A stretch of DNA of 54,563 nt from Clostridia bacterium (GCA_029055875.1 JAIDCJ010000017.1:1-54563), one strand, 5' to 3'; counted from the stretch's first letter, positions 43,875 through 53,387 are shown. The notes: generated by a model from the sequence alone, not told the origin. Program-made: numbers and translations.

Positions 43875-43969
43875 ATTTCCATGTGGAAAAACAATAGCCC
43901 ACTATCCTCGTAAACGAAGCATAGTGGGCTATACTTTTATATGTTAAAGCGATAAGTTGAAATCTACAA
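43875..43969 (-). repeat. 3' module of gene cassette 2 with 37-nt hairpin B
   Basis: Starts 4 nt after the methyltransferase stop codon and aligns with 15919-16017. Hairpin B is at 43931-43895 with a perfect 11-bp stem TAGCCCACTAT/ATAGTGGGCTA. All six differences from the copy at 15958-15994 are transitions. It lies between convergent degV and the methyltransferase gene and may terminate both. Confidence 0.8.
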
Positions 43970-43973
43970 AATA

Positions 43974-44771
43974 TCAATTATCTTTTTTGAAAATATCAAG
44001 CGCATGACTTGTAGCCCCCACCATATCAGCTCGTTCACATATAGCGAAATGATATTTTAGATATAGTTCAAAAATATTGTTATCCATTTTATCTATTGTT
44101 TCTCGAAGAAGTTCACTATATCCATCCGTTGCAACGTAATGTAAGCGCGTTGTATTGAAAACCGACATCAAATTATCTATATCCTCTTTACGAACAAGTT
44201 CAAACAAATCCTTTGGTTCGGATTTTGTGGCAAACGTTTTGGGGTTAAGCAAACCATTTTTAATGTATTCGGCAACATTGATTTTTTTTCGATTAAAACC
44301 CTCGTCGATTAAACTACCGTCCGAAATAACGTATGCGGCAAAAATTACACCGCCCTTTTTTGTAACGCGGATTGCCTCACTTATTGCACGCCGTTTATCT
44401 TCTTCATTATAAAGATGATACAACGGTCCCAAAAGTAGCGTAATATCATATTGATTGTCAGGAATAGCAAACAAATCAAGTGCGTTGCCTTGCATAATAG
44501 TTATATCTTCGGTCGGGAGCGTATTTTTACGAAAAACCTCGATATTGTGTTCAACTAACTCCACTGCATCAACTTTATATCCTTGACGGGCAAGCGCATG
44601 AGAATATCGTCCCGTTCCTGCTCCAATTTCAAGTACACAAGCCCTAGAGGTTATGTATTTTTCTATATAACGCATTGTGGTAAGGAACTCAACTGTTCCG
44701 TGCTTTGTTGTTAAACGACTATCCTCGTCATGACTGTTATAAAAATCTATTATGTACTTGTTTGTTTCCAT
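43974..44771 (-). CDS. Class I SAM-dependent methyltransferase (cassette cargo)
   Basis: A 265-residue Rossmann-fold methyltransferase: SAM motif I LEIGAGTGRYSHALARQGYK near residue 46, acidic motif VDAVELVEHN, motif II MQGNALDLF and motif IV TLLLGPLYHLYNEEDKRRA. It resembles the broad methyltransferase-11/25 group; the substrate is unknown. It is AT-rich relative to neighbours and enclosed by the same 5' and 3' modules as the lipoprotein gene at 15516-15917, in the same order relative to the gene. A CGGAG ribosome binding site in the conserved leader precedes the ATG. Confidence 0.9.
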   Translation of the reverse strand: METNKYIIDFYNSHDEDSRLTTKHGTVEFLTTMRYIEKYITSRACVLEIGAGTGRYSHALARQGYKVDAVELVEHNIEVFRKNTLPTEDITIMQGNALDLFAIPDNQYDITLLLGPLYHLYNEEDKRRAISEAIRVTKKGGVIFAAYVISDGSLIDEGFNRKKINVAEYIKNGLLNPKTFATKSEPKDLFELVRKEDIDNLMSVFNTTRLHYVATDGYSELLRETIDKMDNNIFELYLKYHFAICERADMVGATSHALDIFKKDN

Positions 44772-44781
44772 ATTTCGCGTA

Positions 44782-44886
44782 CTCCGCTAAATTACTGTAT
44801 ATCGCACTACTATTATAGCAAAAATATAAAGAAAAAGCAAGGACTGTCTTATCCTTGCCTTTTATCTCTATAAGCTACGTCGTAAG
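44782..44886 (-). repeat. 5' module of gene cassette 2 (hairpin, promoter, leader)
   Basis: Counterpart of 15395-15506. It contains hairpin A (44863-44832; GCAAGGA/TCCTTGC then CTTTTTC), TTTGCTATAAT (44822-44812), seven variable bases, and the conserved leader block (44804-44782) with GTAATTTAGCGG. It begins 29 nt after the end of the nitrilase-like gene. Confidence 0.85.
44812..44840 (-). promoter_or_regulatory. Cassette 2 promoter
   Basis: Minus-strand TTGCTT (44840-44835), 17-bp spacer, extended -10 TGCTATAAT (hexamer 44817-44812); identical hexamers and spacing to cassette 1. Confidence 0.8.
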
Positions 44887-44914
44887 CGGTTTTTTCGATT
44901 GCAATGGAGCGGTC

Positions 44915-45589
44915 TTAAAAGCCACTCTTTTTTTTGCGGAAAAGTCCGCGCTGCCTCGTTTCCACCAAATGGAATTCCTGTTCGCGCTGTAAATCGTAAA
45001 AGCACGGATTCATGGGAGAAGCGAAGCGTACCTTCCCGCCGATATCCGCGGCCTGTGCATAGCCGTAGGCGCAAACGCACACGGGAATGCCGTACAGGAA
45101 CGCACCCGCCCGCATGAGCGTTTGCTCCAGACTCTCGTTGAGCTCCTCACAAATGCAGAGTGCGACCTCCGCGCCGCACACCGAAAGCGTTTGCAAAACC
45201 TGCGGAAAATACAGATCTTCCGCAACCACGATTCCGATTTTCCCCACGCCGGTATCGTAAATTTTAATTCCCGCGCCGCAGCGGTAATCCCCCGTATCAA
45301 TACGGTTCACCATATCGGAAACGCCTAAAATACGCCCTTTTTCAGCGACGACGACGGACTTGCGGCGTACCCCTCTTGCATCGGTAAAACACCCGCATAC
45401 AACAACGTTTTTCTGCTCCTTGGAAAGAAGCGCGACGTCCTCGAAGAGTCCCGTTTCCCCTCTGAGCTCCCGCTCATAGCTCACTTCACCGAGCGTCTGA
45501 AACCCGCCGCAGACAACGTCTGCGGCGCCGTGCGTATCAAGCGTGGAAAACTCGTCAAGGCTTCCGCCCGTTACAAAACAAATGCGCAT
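44915..45589 (-). CDS. Nitrilase-superfamily protein lacking the catalytic cysteine
   Basis: A 224-residue carbon-nitrogen hydrolase-like protein, shorter than the usual 260-280. The nucleophile motif normally reads KxGxxICYDxxFPE; here it is KIGIVVAEDLYFPQ with Ala123 in place of Cys. The general fold signals remain (GRILGVSDMVNRID, GAEVALC). It is therefore probably not a standard amidase or nitrilase. ATG 45589 has GGGAG upstream; a second ATG at 45601 is in frame. It lies after the mscL terminator, so it is either read through or separately transcribed. Confidence 0.75.
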   Translation of the reverse strand: MRICFVTGGSLDEFSTLDTHGAADVVCGGFQTLGEVSYERELRGETGLFEDVALLSKEQKNVVVCGCFTDARGVRRKSVVVAEKGRILGVSDMVNRIDTGDYRCGAGIKIYDTGVGKIGIVVAEDLYFPQVLQTLSVCGAEVALCICEELNESLEQTLMRAGAFLYGIPVCVCAYGYAQAADIGGKVRFASPMNPCFYDLQREQEFHLVETRQRGLFRKKKSGF

Positions 45590-45636
45590 ATCTACTCCCA
45601 TTTAGTGTATTACAAAACGGGTGGTTTTGGTGCATG

Positions 45637-45666
45637 AAAAAAGGACGGTTATTCCGTCCTTTTTTG
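45637..45666. terminator. Terminator after mscL
   Basis: GGACGG/CCGTCC stem flanked by six A and six T, so it can act on both strands. It ends the long purA-to-mscL series on the minus strand. Confidence 0.9.
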
Positions 45667-45668
45667 TT

Positions 45669-46253
45669 TTACGCTTCTTTCTTCGTTTTCTTAGGCTTTG
45701 CTTTTGCTTTCTCGGGCTGCGCTTTCAGAAGGTCGCGGATTTCCATAAGCAGTTCTTCCGTCGTAGGCGCGGGTGCGGGAGCTTCTTCTGCGGGAGCCTC
45801 TTCCGCTACTGCCTCTGCGGCAACTTCCTCTTCCGCGTTTTCACCGTTTTCCTGCTTTTCAAGCATTTTTGCCTGAGCACTCTCTTTTGCTTTCTTCGCC
45901 GCATTATGTACGCTGTTGATTACTTTAATAATAATAAAAAGCACGAGCGCGGTGAGCAGGAAAGATATGATTGCCGAAATCACAACGCCGAAATCGAGAA
46001 TGACTGCATCCGACGTTGCGGTTGCCTTTCTCAGCACAACCTGCAACGCCCCGAAGCCGTCCTCGCCCATACCGGGAATCATTTGGAGCAGAGGCGTTAA
46101 AATGTTGTTGACAAGCGCTGTGATAATCGCCGTGAATGCGCCGCCGATAATGATACCGACCGCCATATCCAAAACGTTACCGCGGGAAATGAATTCTTTG
46201 AATTCTTTCCAAAAGCCTTTTTTGTCCTTCTTCTCTTTCTTCTGTTTTGCCAT
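45669..46253 (-). CDS. mscL: Large-conductance mechanosensitive channel
   Basis: A 194-residue MscL. The first pore helix is NVLDMAVGIIIGGAFTAIIT and the second hydrophobic helix is about residues 85-108. A basic N-terminal helix precedes the first. The family is usually about 130-150 residues; here an Ala/Glu/Pro-rich stretch (about 130-165) extends the cytoplasmic linker before the C-terminal helix. It releases solutes during hypo-osmotic shock. AGGAG precedes the ATG. Confidence 0.96.
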   Translation of the reverse strand: MAKQKKEKKDKKGFWKEFKEFISRGNVLDMAVGIIIGGAFTAIITALVNNILTPLLQMIPGMGEDGFGALQVVLRKATATSDAVILDFGVVISAIISFLLTALVLFIIIKVINSVHNAAKKAKESAQAKMLEKQENGENAEEEVAAEAVAEEAPAEEAPAPAPTTEELLMEIRDLLKAQPEKAKAKPKKTKKEA

Positions 46254-46256
46254 ATT

Positions 46257-47738
46257 TCATCTCCTATAAATTTTTATTAATTTTTTCAGATTTTTCATAG
46301 CAACTGCGTCTATCCTGCGGGACAGGCGGAAAATCCAATTCCCGCCGACCGTACCCGGTTCGTTCATTCGCGCTTTGTTGTCGAGCCCCAAAATGTCCTG
46401 TACGGGAATCACCGCAAGCCGCGCCTTTGAGCTGAGCGCCATGCGGACGAACGCCTCGGGAAATCTTTCGCCGTGAGCGCCGAGCGATAAAAAGATTTCG
46501 CTCTCTTCAAGTGCCGCCGCAACGCGGGAACGCAGTAGGATAAACTCCTCCGCCGAAAGCGTTTTTACATAGCCTGCAACCGTATCGTTATCATGCGTGC
46601 CCGTATAGCATACGCTGTTCTCGCCGATATTCTTGGGCAAATATTCGTTTTCGGGATTGCCGTTGAACGCGAAGAGCAAAACTTTCATGCCCGAAAAACC
46701 CGTATCGTGCAGGAGCTTTCTCACGCCGTCGTCCATCACGCCCAAGTCTTCCGCGATTATCTTTTGCTTGTCCATTCCCTCAAAGAGCTTCGCTTTCGGG
46801 CCGTCCTGCCAGCTTCCCGTTTGAGCGGTTTCTGCCCCGTAGGGAATTTCGTAATAGCGGTCTAACCCGCGGAAATGATCAATTCGTAAAACGTCATAAA
46901 TTTTCAGAGCATTCTCAAGCCGCCCTCTCCACCAGGCGAAGCCGTCTTTTTCGTGCTCTTTCCAATTGTAAACGGGATTGCCCCAAAGCTGGCCCGTTTC
47001 CGAGAAGTAGTCGGGCGGAACGCCCGCAACCTTTACGGGACGGAGCTTTTTATCGAGCTTGAACAACTTCGGATTCGCCCACACGTCCGCGCTGTCGTAA
47101 GCGACGTAAAGCGGAACGTCCCCGATAATTTTCAGTCCGAGCTTGTTGCAATATTCTTTTAATGCAAACCATTGGTTACGGAACTCGTATTGCAGGAACT
47201 GCCAGAAGAGGTATTCCTCATGGTAGTCGGTACGCAGCTTTTCGAGCGCGTCCGCATCCCTGCTTTGAATCGGCTTACTCCATTCGGCGAACGAACCGCC
47301 GTATACGGTTTTCGCCGTCATGAACAAGCTGTAATCTTCCGCAATGCCACTCTTAATGAATTCGCGGAATTTTTCGTCGTCGAAGAAAAAGCGGGAAAAT
47401 GCCTTTCTCAAAATGAGAAACCGCTCTTCATACAGCCGGCCGTAGTCGATTTCCCCCTTGCGCTCTGCCCCTTTTAATTCTTCTTTGGTGAGAAGTTTCT
47501 GCTTTGCAAGCAGTTCCAAATCGATAAAATAAGGATTTCCCGACTCGCAGGAAACGGAGCTATAGGGAGAATCCCCGAAGCCCGTTTGCACGAGAGGTAA
47601 GACCTGCCAATATTTAACGCCGCTCTTTGCGAGTTTCTTCGCAAAGCGGTACGCTTCTTTTCCGAGCGAGCCGATTCCGTATTTCCCCGGTAGCGAGGAA
47701 ATATGGCATAAAACGCCCGTTTCTCTTTGATAGCTCAT
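46257..47738 (-). CDS. malQ: 4-alpha-glucanotransferase (amylomaltase)
   Basis: A 493-residue GH77 enzyme. N-terminal RETGVLCHISSLPGKYGIGSLG and GDSPYSSVSCESGNPYFIDLE are typical. The catalytic nucleophile Asp is in VLRIDHFRGLDRYYEIP, the acid/base Glu in IIAEDLGVM, and GTHDNDTVAGY follows. It transfers alpha-1,4-glucan chains, probably in glycogen or malto-oligosaccharide turnover. It lies 3 nt before mscL and 29 nt after dapL. Confidence 0.97.
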   Translation of the reverse strand: MSYQRETGVLCHISSLPGKYGIGSLGKEAYRFAKKLAKSGVKYWQVLPLVQTGFGDSPYSSVSCESGNPYFIDLELLAKQKLLTKEELKGAERKGEIDYGRLYEERFLILRKAFSRFFFDDEKFREFIKSGIAEDYSLFMTAKTVYGGSFAEWSKPIQSRDADALEKLRTDYHEEYLFWQFLQYEFRNQWFALKEYCNKLGLKIIGDVPLYVAYDSADVWANPKLFKLDKKLRPVKVAGVPPDYFSETGQLWGNPVYNWKEHEKDGFAWWRGRLENALKIYDVLRIDHFRGLDRYYEIPYGAETAQTGSWQDGPKAKLFEGMDKQKIIAEDLGVMDDGVRKLLHDTGFSGMKVLLFAFNGNPENEYLPKNIGENSVCYTGTHDNDTVAGYVKTLSAEEFILLRSRVAAALEESEIFLSLGAHGERFPEAFVRMALSSKARLAVIPVQDILGLDNKARMNEPGTVGGNWIFRLSRRIDAVAMKNLKKLIKIYRR

Positions 47739-47767
47739 ATTCTACTCTTCGCGCCTTTTTGCGCCGT

Positions 47768-48961
47768 TTATTTTTTCAGTAATTTTGAAATTCTTCTGCA
47801 AGCTTCCTGCGTGTTCTCTTTCGTGCCGAATGCGGTAAGACGGAAGAAGCCCTCACCGTTGCGCCCGAAGCCGCTACCCGGCGTTCCCACAACGTTCGCC
47901 TCTTCGAGAAGATAATCGAAAAACGCCCAGCTGTCCATGCCGTTCGGGCACTTCAACCAAATATAGGGAGAGTTCTTGCCGCCCGTGTACCATATGCCGA
48001 GCTCGTCAAGCGTATCTCCAATGATTTTAGCGTTTTCTCTATAATAAGCGATATTTTCGGTAATTTGTCTTTCGCCCTCTTCGCTGAACACTGCCGCCGC
48101 GCCCATCTGCGTAACGTAGCTCACGCCGTTGAACTTGGTGGACTGCCGCCGCGCCCAGAGCTTATTGAGGCTGACGCCCTCGCGCATGAGCGCATACGGA
48201 ACGATCGTATAACCGCAACGCACGCCCGTAAAGCCCGCCGTTTTGGAATAGGAACAAATTTCGATTGCGCACTCCTTTGCGCCCTCCACCTCGTAGATAC
48301 TGCGTGCAAGCGAGGAATCGGTTACGAAATATTCGTACGCCGCGTCGTAGAGAATGAGCGCACCAAGCGACTTTGCATAGTCTACCCAAGCCTTTAACTG
48401 CTCGCGCGTATAAGCCGCGCCCGTGGGGTTATTCGGCGAACAGATATAAATAATGTCCGCTTTTACCTTTTTATCGGGCATGGGCAAAAAGCCGTTTGCC
48501 TCGTTTGCGTTTGCATAGATAATTTTTCTGCCCGCCATCACGTTGGCGTCCGCATAAGCGGGATAGACGGGATCGGGAAGGAGTACGATATTATCTTTGG
48601 AAAGAATATCGAGAATATTCCCGCAGTCCGACTTTGCGCCGTCCGAAATGAAAACCTCCCCTTTTTCGAGCGTTACGCCCTTGCGGGAATAACTGCCCAA
48701 AATAGAATCGAGAAGCGCATCGTAGCCGTAGCAGGTCTGGTCGGGCCCGTACCCCTTGAAGGTAGTAACGCTCGCCATATCCTCCACCGCTTTTTTCATT
48801 GCCGTAATCACGGCGGGGGCAAGCGGGCGGGTAACGTCGCCGATTGAAAGACGGATGACGTCCTTATCCGGATGCGCCTTTTTATATTCGGCGGTCTTTC
48901 TGCCGACTGTTGCAAACAAATAACTATCTTTTAAGTCTAAAAAGCACTGATTGATTTTCAT
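47768..48961 (-). CDS. dapL: LL-diaminopimelate aminotransferase
   Basis: A 397-residue class I aminotransferase. [19 protein letters not shown] and [20 protein letters not shown] are DapL hallmarks, and the PLP lysine is in [16 protein letters not shown]. It converts tetrahydrodipicolinate directly to LL-DAP, bypassing succinylase or acetylase steps. DapF then makes meso-DAP for peptidoglycan and Lys. The ribosome binding site lies inside the pyrG end (4-nt overlap). Confidence 0.96.
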   Translation of the reverse strand: MKINQCFLDLKDSYLFATVGRKTAEYKKAHPDKDVIRLSIGDVTRPLAPAVITAMKKAVEDMASVTTFKGYGPDQTCYGYDALLDSILGSYSRKGVTLEKGEVFISDGAKSDCGNILDILSKDNIVLLPDPVYPAYADANVMAGRKIIYANANEANGFLPMPDKKVKADIIYICSPNNPTGAAYTREQLKAWVDYAKSLGALILYDAAYEYFVTDSSLARSIYEVEGAKECAIEICSYSKTAGFTGVRCGYTIVPYALMREGVSLNKLWARRQSTKFNGVSYVTQMGAAAVFSEEGERQITENIAYYRENAKIIGDTLDELGIWYTGGKNSPYIWLKCPNGMDSWAFFDYLLEEANVVGTPGSGFGRNGEGFFRLTAFGTKENTQEACRRISKLLKK

Positions 48962-50562
48962 GCTCTATGCTCCTTATATTTTACGGCGAATTTGATGAAT
49001 TCGCGGAACAGCGGATGTGCGCTATTGGGACGGGACTTGAATTCGGGATGGAACTGTACGCCCACGAAGAAATCATTCTTCGGATACTCCACCGCCTCCA
49101 CGAGAGAGCCGTCGGGCGAAGTGCCTGCAATTTTCATGCCCTTCGCTTCAAATTCCGCGCGATAATCATTGTTGAACTCAAAGCGGTGACGGTGACGCTC
49201 GGACACAAAATCGGTACCGTAAGCCGTTTTCATGCGTAACCCAAGCACCTTGCAGGGGTATGCGCCAAGGCGCATCGTGCCGCCCATTTTCACGCCGTAT
49301 TGGTCGGGCATGAGGTCGATAACGGAATGCTTCCCCTCGGGGCAGAACTCCGACGAGTTCGCGTCCGAATAACCGAGCACGCTTCTTGCAAACTCAATTG
49401 CAGCAACCTGCATACCGAGACAAATTCCAAGGAAAGGCAGATTGTGCTCGCGCGCGTATTTGCACGCGGCAATTTTGCCTTCTACCCCGCGTCCGCCGAA
49501 GCCGCCCGGAATTAAAAGTCCGTCTACGTCGGCAAGCGCTTTTGCGACGTTTTTCGTATCGAGCGTTTCGCTGTCTACCCATTTAATTTCCACTTTCGCG
49601 TCCGCCTCGTATCCGCCGTGCGCGAGCGCCTCGGCAACCGAAAGGTACGCATCGTGAAGCTGAACGTACTTGCCGCACAGCGCAATTTTCACCGTTTTAC
49701 TGCGTGCGTGAATGCGGCCGAGCATTTCCTCCCATTCCGATAAATCGATTTGATTGGGAGCCAAATGTAAAATATTGCACACCGTGGTAGAAAGATTGCT
49801 CTTTTCAAGCATCATAGGCGCTTCGTAAAGCACGGGTACTGTGAGGTTATCGATACAGCACTGCGGTTCCACGTTGCAAAACATGGCAATCTTTTCGCGG
49901 ATAGCTTCGGGCATGGGCTCGTCTACCCGCGCCACGATAATATCGGGGAAAATACCCATACCCTGCAATTCCTTGACCGAGTGCTGGGTGGGTTTGCTCT
50001 TGAACTCGCAGGAGCCCGAAATATAGGGAACGAGCGTGACGTGAATAAAGCAGCAGTTATCCCTGCCCACTTCGCGTGCCACCTGACGGATCGCTTCCAG
50101 AAAAGGCTGACTCTCAATATCGCCCGTCGTGCCGCCGATTTCGGTAATGACGATGTCGGCGTTCGTTTGCTTGCCGACCTGATAGATAAAGCTTTTAATT
50201 TCGTTCGTGACGTGCGGAATAACCTGAACGGTCTGCCCGAGGTACTCGCCGTTACGCTCCTTCGTGAGCACGTTCCAATATACTTTTCCCGTGGTGAGGT
50301 TAGAGAACTTGTTCAAATCCTCGTCGATAAACCGCTCGTAGTGTCCGAGGTCGAGATCGGTTTCCGCGCCGTCCTCGGTGACGAATACTTCTCCGTGCTG
50401 ATAAGGACTCATGGTACCGGGGTCGATATTGATATAGGGATCGAGCTTCTGGGAAGCGACCTTATACCCGCGCATCTTCAAAAGCCTGCCGAGCGATGCG
50501 GCAGTAATGCCTTTGCCAAGCCCCGAAACAACGCCGCCCGTTACAAAGATGTATTTCGTCAT
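48958..50562 (-). CDS. pyrG: CTP synthase
   Basis: A 534-residue enzyme: synthetase domain with [20 protein letters not shown] and glutaminase domain with [19 protein letters not shown] and [11 protein letters not shown]. It aminates UTP to CTP using Gln. AAGGAGCGG precedes the ATG. There is no separate leader or attenuator between it and dapF. Confidence 0.98.
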   Translation of the reverse strand: MTKYIFVTGGVVSGLGKGITAASLGRLLKMRGYKVASQKLDPYINIDPGTMSPYQHGEVFVTEDGAETDLDLGHYERFIDEDLNKFSNLTTGKVYWNVLTKERNGEYLGQTVQVIPHVTNEIKSFIYQVGKQTNADIVITEIGGTTGDIESQPFLEAIRQVAREVGRDNCCFIHVTLVPYISGSCEFKSKPTQHSVKELQGMGIFPDIIVARVDEPMPEAIREKIAMFCNVEPQCCIDNLTVPVLYEAPMMLEKSNLSTTVCNILHLAPNQIDLSEWEEMLGRIHARSKTVKIALCGKYVQLHDAYLSVAEALAHGGYEADAKVEIKWVDSETLDTKNVAKALADVDGLLIPGGFGGRGVEGKIAACKYAREHNLPFLGICLGMQVAAIEFARSVLGYSDANSSEFCPEGKHSVIDLMPDQYGVKMGGTMRLGAYPCKVLGLRMKTAYGTDFVSERHRHRFEFNNDYRAEFEAKGMKIAGTSPDGSLVEAVEYPKNDFFVGVQFHPEFKSRPNSAHPLFREFIKFAVKYKEHRA

Positions 50563-50585
50563 ATCCGCTCCTTTCGTTTTTTCGC

Positions 50586-51425
50586 TTAAACTTCCGCTTC
50601 GCCCGTGAACGCAAACTCAGCGGGCCCCGTCATAAATACTGCATCGTCCGTATACTTAATCGTTAAATCGCCGCCACGAAGGTGTACGAGAATTTCTTCG
50701 TTTTTATCACAATAACCGTTCAATACGCTTGCAACAGCCGCCGCGCACGCACCCGTGCCGCACGCCCACGTCTCGCCGCTCCCGCGCTCCCATACGCGCA
50801 TTTGAAGCTCGTTACGCTTGATGACGCGGATAAACTCAGTATTCACCGATTCGGGGAACGCCTCGTGCGTTTCAAAGCCCCGCCCGATTTTTTCCAAATC
50901 GAGAAGATACGGATCGCCGCCGAACACCACGCAATGCGGGTTACCCATAGAAACGCAGGTCACCATTGCCGTTTCGCCGTTCACTTGAAGCGGCACGTTG
51001 ACGGCGCTCTCACCTTGAAAGCGGGCGGGAATATTTTTGGGATTCAGCTCTGCTTTCCCCATATTCACCGTTACGGAGCGCACCTCGCCGTTTTCTACGC
51101 CCATATACAGCGTTTTAACGCCGCTGAGCGTTTCCACGGTAAGAACGTCCTTTTTGATGCCCTTGACCTCGTAGAGAAATTTCCCGACGCAGCGGATTCC
51201 GTTTCCGCACATCTTTCCCTCGCTGCCGTCGGCGTTGAACATACGCATTTTGCCGTCTGCAACCTTACTCTTGCACACGAGAATAATGCCGTCGCCCCCG
51301 ACGGAGAAATGACGGTCGGAAAGCTTCACCGCCGTCTTTGCAGGATCTTCGAGTTCTTTCTCGAAGCAATCGAAATAAATATAATCGTTACCGATGCCGT
51401 GCATCTTATAAAAACGCTGTTTCAT
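50586..51425 (-). CDS. dapF: Diaminopimelate epimerase
   Basis: A 279-residue DapF with both catalytic cysteines: Cys73 in KMCGNGIRC and the second near 220 in [15 protein letters not shown]. It interconverts LL- and meso-DAP. The start is ATG 51425, two bases after the purA stop; an in-frame TTG at 51431 is less likely. No ribosome binding site is seen, so translation is probably coupled to purA. Compare the degenerate DapF-like domain fused to CarB at 27363-31415. Confidence 0.97.
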   Translation of the reverse strand: MKQRFYKMHGIGNDYIYFDCFEKELEDPAKTAVKLSDRHFSVGGDGIILVCKSKVADGKMRMFNADGSEGKMCGNGIRCVGKFLYEVKGIKKDVLTVETLSGVKTLYMGVENGEVRSVTVNMGKAELNPKNIPARFQGESAVNVPLQVNGETAMVTCVSMGNPHCVVFGGDPYLLDLEKIGRGFETHEAFPESVNTEFIRVIKRNELQMRVWERGSGETWACGTGACAAAVASVLNGYCDKNEEILVHLRGGDLTIKYTDDAVFMTGPAEFAFTGEAEV

Positions 51426-51427
51426 AA

Positions 51428-52702
51428 TCAATGGAATTTAACGTATGCCTCACGCTCCGCGCCTACGGAAACGTAGGTAATTTTGCATTCGCAGAGCTTT
51501 TCAATAAGCCTGATATAGGCGATTGCTTCTTTGGGCAAATCATTTACCGTTTTGCATTTTGAAATGTCGCAGTGCCAACCCTTTACCTTTTCCAATACGG
51601 GTTTGCACCTATCGAGCACGTCGGGGAACGGAAACTCCGTTAAACGTTTCCCGTCAAGCTCATACGCCGTGCAGATTTCAATCTCTTCATACGCGGAGAG
51701 CACGTCCAGCTTCGTGAGCGCGATTTCGTCCGCGCCCTGACAGCGGATTCCGTAGCGGGAGGCAACCACGTCGAAAGGCCCTACTCTTCGAGGTCTCCCC
51801 GTTGCCGCGCCGTATTCCCCGCCCGCCGCGCGGAGCTTTTCCGCCGCTTCGCCGAAGTATTCCGCCGTGAAAGGGCCTTCCCCCACGCAGGAGGAATATG
51901 CTTTCATAATGCCGATCGATTTATCAAGCTTCAAATTCGGAACGCCTGCCCCGATAGGCGCATACGCCGCAATCGTGGAAGAGCTCGAAGTATAGGGATA
52001 AATTCCGAAATCGATATCGCGAAGCGCGCCGAGCTGTGCCTCGAACATAATGTTCTTGCCCGCCTTGTTCGCTTCGTTTAGATATACGCCCGTATCGCAG
52101 ATATACTCTTTGAGGGGTTCGCCGTACTGTTTGAAATAGTCAATCATTTCGTCCGCGCTGACGGGCTCGTGACGATACCCGCCCGCGACGGTGAGGTTCT
52201 TCCATTCGACGATTTCCTTTACGCGCTTGTAAAGAAGCTCCGTACCCAAAAGCTCTCCCATACGGAAGGCCTTTTTCATGTATTTATCGGCATACACGGG
52301 CGCGATTCCGCGGCGGGTAGAGCCGAATTTTTTATCCGCAAGACGCTCTTCTTCCAAGCAATCGAGAAGGACGTGATAAGGCATTGTAATGACTGCGCGG
52401 TCGCTGATTTTAAGATTTTCGGGCGTAATTTTAATGCCCTGCCCGCGCAGACGCGAAACCTCTTCCGCGAGGTGGCGGATATCGATGACCATTCCCGCAC
52501 CGAGAACGTTTACAACGTTTTCCCGCAAAATACCGGAGGGCAAGAGGTTAAGGATAAACTTTCCGCGTTCGTTGACAACGGTGTGTCCCGCGTTATTTCC
52601 GCCTTGATAGCGGCAAACAACGTCGAACTTTTCGGAAAGAAGATCGACCATTCTCCCCTTTCCTTCGTCTCCCCAGTTGATTCCGCAAATCGAAGTCAGC
52701 AT
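51428..52702 (-). CDS. purA: Adenylosuccinate synthetase
   Basis: A 424-residue enzyme with the GTP-binding NWGDEGKGRMVDLLSEKF, the catalytic Asp/His pair (Asp in GDEGKG and His in GGNNAGHTVV) and a C-terminal half ending in ITYVSVGAEREAYV. It makes adenylosuccinate from IMP and Asp. The start ATG 52702 has AAGGAG upstream. It is the first gene of the minus-strand series purA-dapF-pyrG-dapL-malQ-mscL. Confidence 0.97.
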   Translation of the reverse strand: MLTSICGINWGDEGKGRMVDLLSEKFDVVCRYQGGNNAGHTVVNERGKFILNLLPSGILRENVVNVLGAGMVIDIRHLAEEVSRLRGQGIKITPENLKISDRAVITMPYHVLLDCLEEERLADKKFGSTRRGIAPVYADKYMKKAFRMGELLGTELLYKRVKEIVEWKNLTVAGGYRHEPVSADEMIDYFKQYGEPLKEYICDTGVYLNEANKAGKNIMFEAQLGALRDIDFGIYPYTSSSSTIAAYAPIGAGVPNLKLDKSIGIMKAYSSCVGEGPFTAEYFGEAAEKLRAAGGEYGAATGRPRRVGPFDVVASRYGIRCQGADEIALTKLDVLSAYEEIEICTAYELDGKRLTEFPFPDVLDRCKPVLEKVKGWHCDISKCKTVNDLPKEAIAYIRLIEKLCECKITYVSVGAEREAYVKFH

Positions 52703-52728
52703 GAATTTCTCCTTAACAAACAAAATTT

Positions 52729-52758
52729 ATTATACAATATATATGCGTTTCGTGTCAA
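52729..52758 (-). promoter_or_regulatory. Promoter of the purA operon
   Basis: Minus-strand TTGACA (52758-52753) and TATAAT (52734-52729), 18-bp spacer. No purine riboswitch or PurR box was recognised. Confidence 0.85.
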
Positions 52759-52833
52759 GCAGTCGGGGGAATTTTCCCCGCTCTTGCGCGTGCAAATTTT
52801 TTTCATTTATTGTGCATTTTTTACGAAATGGTC

Positions 52834-52862
52834 TTGACAAGCCCGTGGAGTTAGAGTAAAAT
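52834..52862 (+). promoter_or_regulatory. Promoter of the zinc-ribbon Nudix gene
   Basis: TTGACA (52834-52839) and TAAAAT (52857-52862), 17-bp spacer, with GAAGGAG before the ATG. Confidence 0.85.
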
Positions 52863-52891
52863 AATACAATAGCTTTGAAGGAGTATTTATT

Positions 52892-53383
52892 ATGTTTTGC
52901 AGAGATTGCGGAGAAAAACTGACACTCGGTTTTGTAGAAAACGAAGGGCTCGTACCCTATTGTCCGAAATGCGAAAAATTCAAATTTCCTTTCTTCCCCG
53001 TTGCCGTATCGATGACGGTGGTGAATAAGGACGAATCAAAAATTCTGCTCGCAAGACACGTGGGCGACGAAGACTATAAACTCTTTGCGGGGTATATTAA
53101 AAAAGGCGAAAACGCAGAAAAAGCCATTCCGCGCGAGATCAGAGAAGAAACAAATTTAACCGCGATCAAATGGCGGTACTTTTGTTCGCGGTATCACGAC
53201 GCAAAGAATCTTTTAATGCTTAACTTCGTCGTAACGGTAAATGAGGGCGAAATGAAGCTTGGCGAAGAAATCGACGAAGTGAAATGGTGTACGCCCGAGG
53301 AGGCCAAAGCACTCATTCGGAAGAATTCGACCGCCGAATATTTCTTAAACGGCGTCCTTCCCGAACTCGGAAAAAAACGTTAA
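52892..53383 (+). CDS. Nudix hydrolase with N-terminal zinc ribbon (NudC-like)
   Basis: A 163-residue protein. Residues 1-27 hold a zinc ribbon (CRDCGEKL...CPKC). The Nudix box GYIKKGENAEKAIPREIREETNL lies at about 67-90 and is complete. The zinc ribbon plus Nudix order resembles NADH pyrophosphatase (NudC), though it is shorter (NudC about 257) and the SQPWPFPxS motif is not seen. Substrate is probably a dinucleotide or NAD-capped RNA; this is inference. Confidence 0.85.
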   Translation: MFCRDCGEKLTLGFVENEGLVPYCPKCEKFKFPFFPVAVSMTVVNKDESKILLARHVGDEDYKLFAGYIKKGENAEKAIPREIREETNLTAIKWRYFCSRYHDAKNLLMLNFVVTVNEGEMKLGEEIDEVKWCTPEEAKALIRKNSTAEYFLNGVLPELGKKR

Positions 53384-53387
53384 AACA

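Noticed and set aside
43858..43886. CCACA...TGTGG repeat after degV considered as a terminator
   Set aside because: The stem is only 5 bp with a long loop and is followed by A rather than T; hairpin B just downstream is the better terminator.
52759..52800. Purine-related control site or riboswitch before purA
   Set aside because: The GGGGGAATTTTCCCC-like inverted repeat lies upstream of the promoter and matches no known purine element; the leader is too short for a riboswitch.
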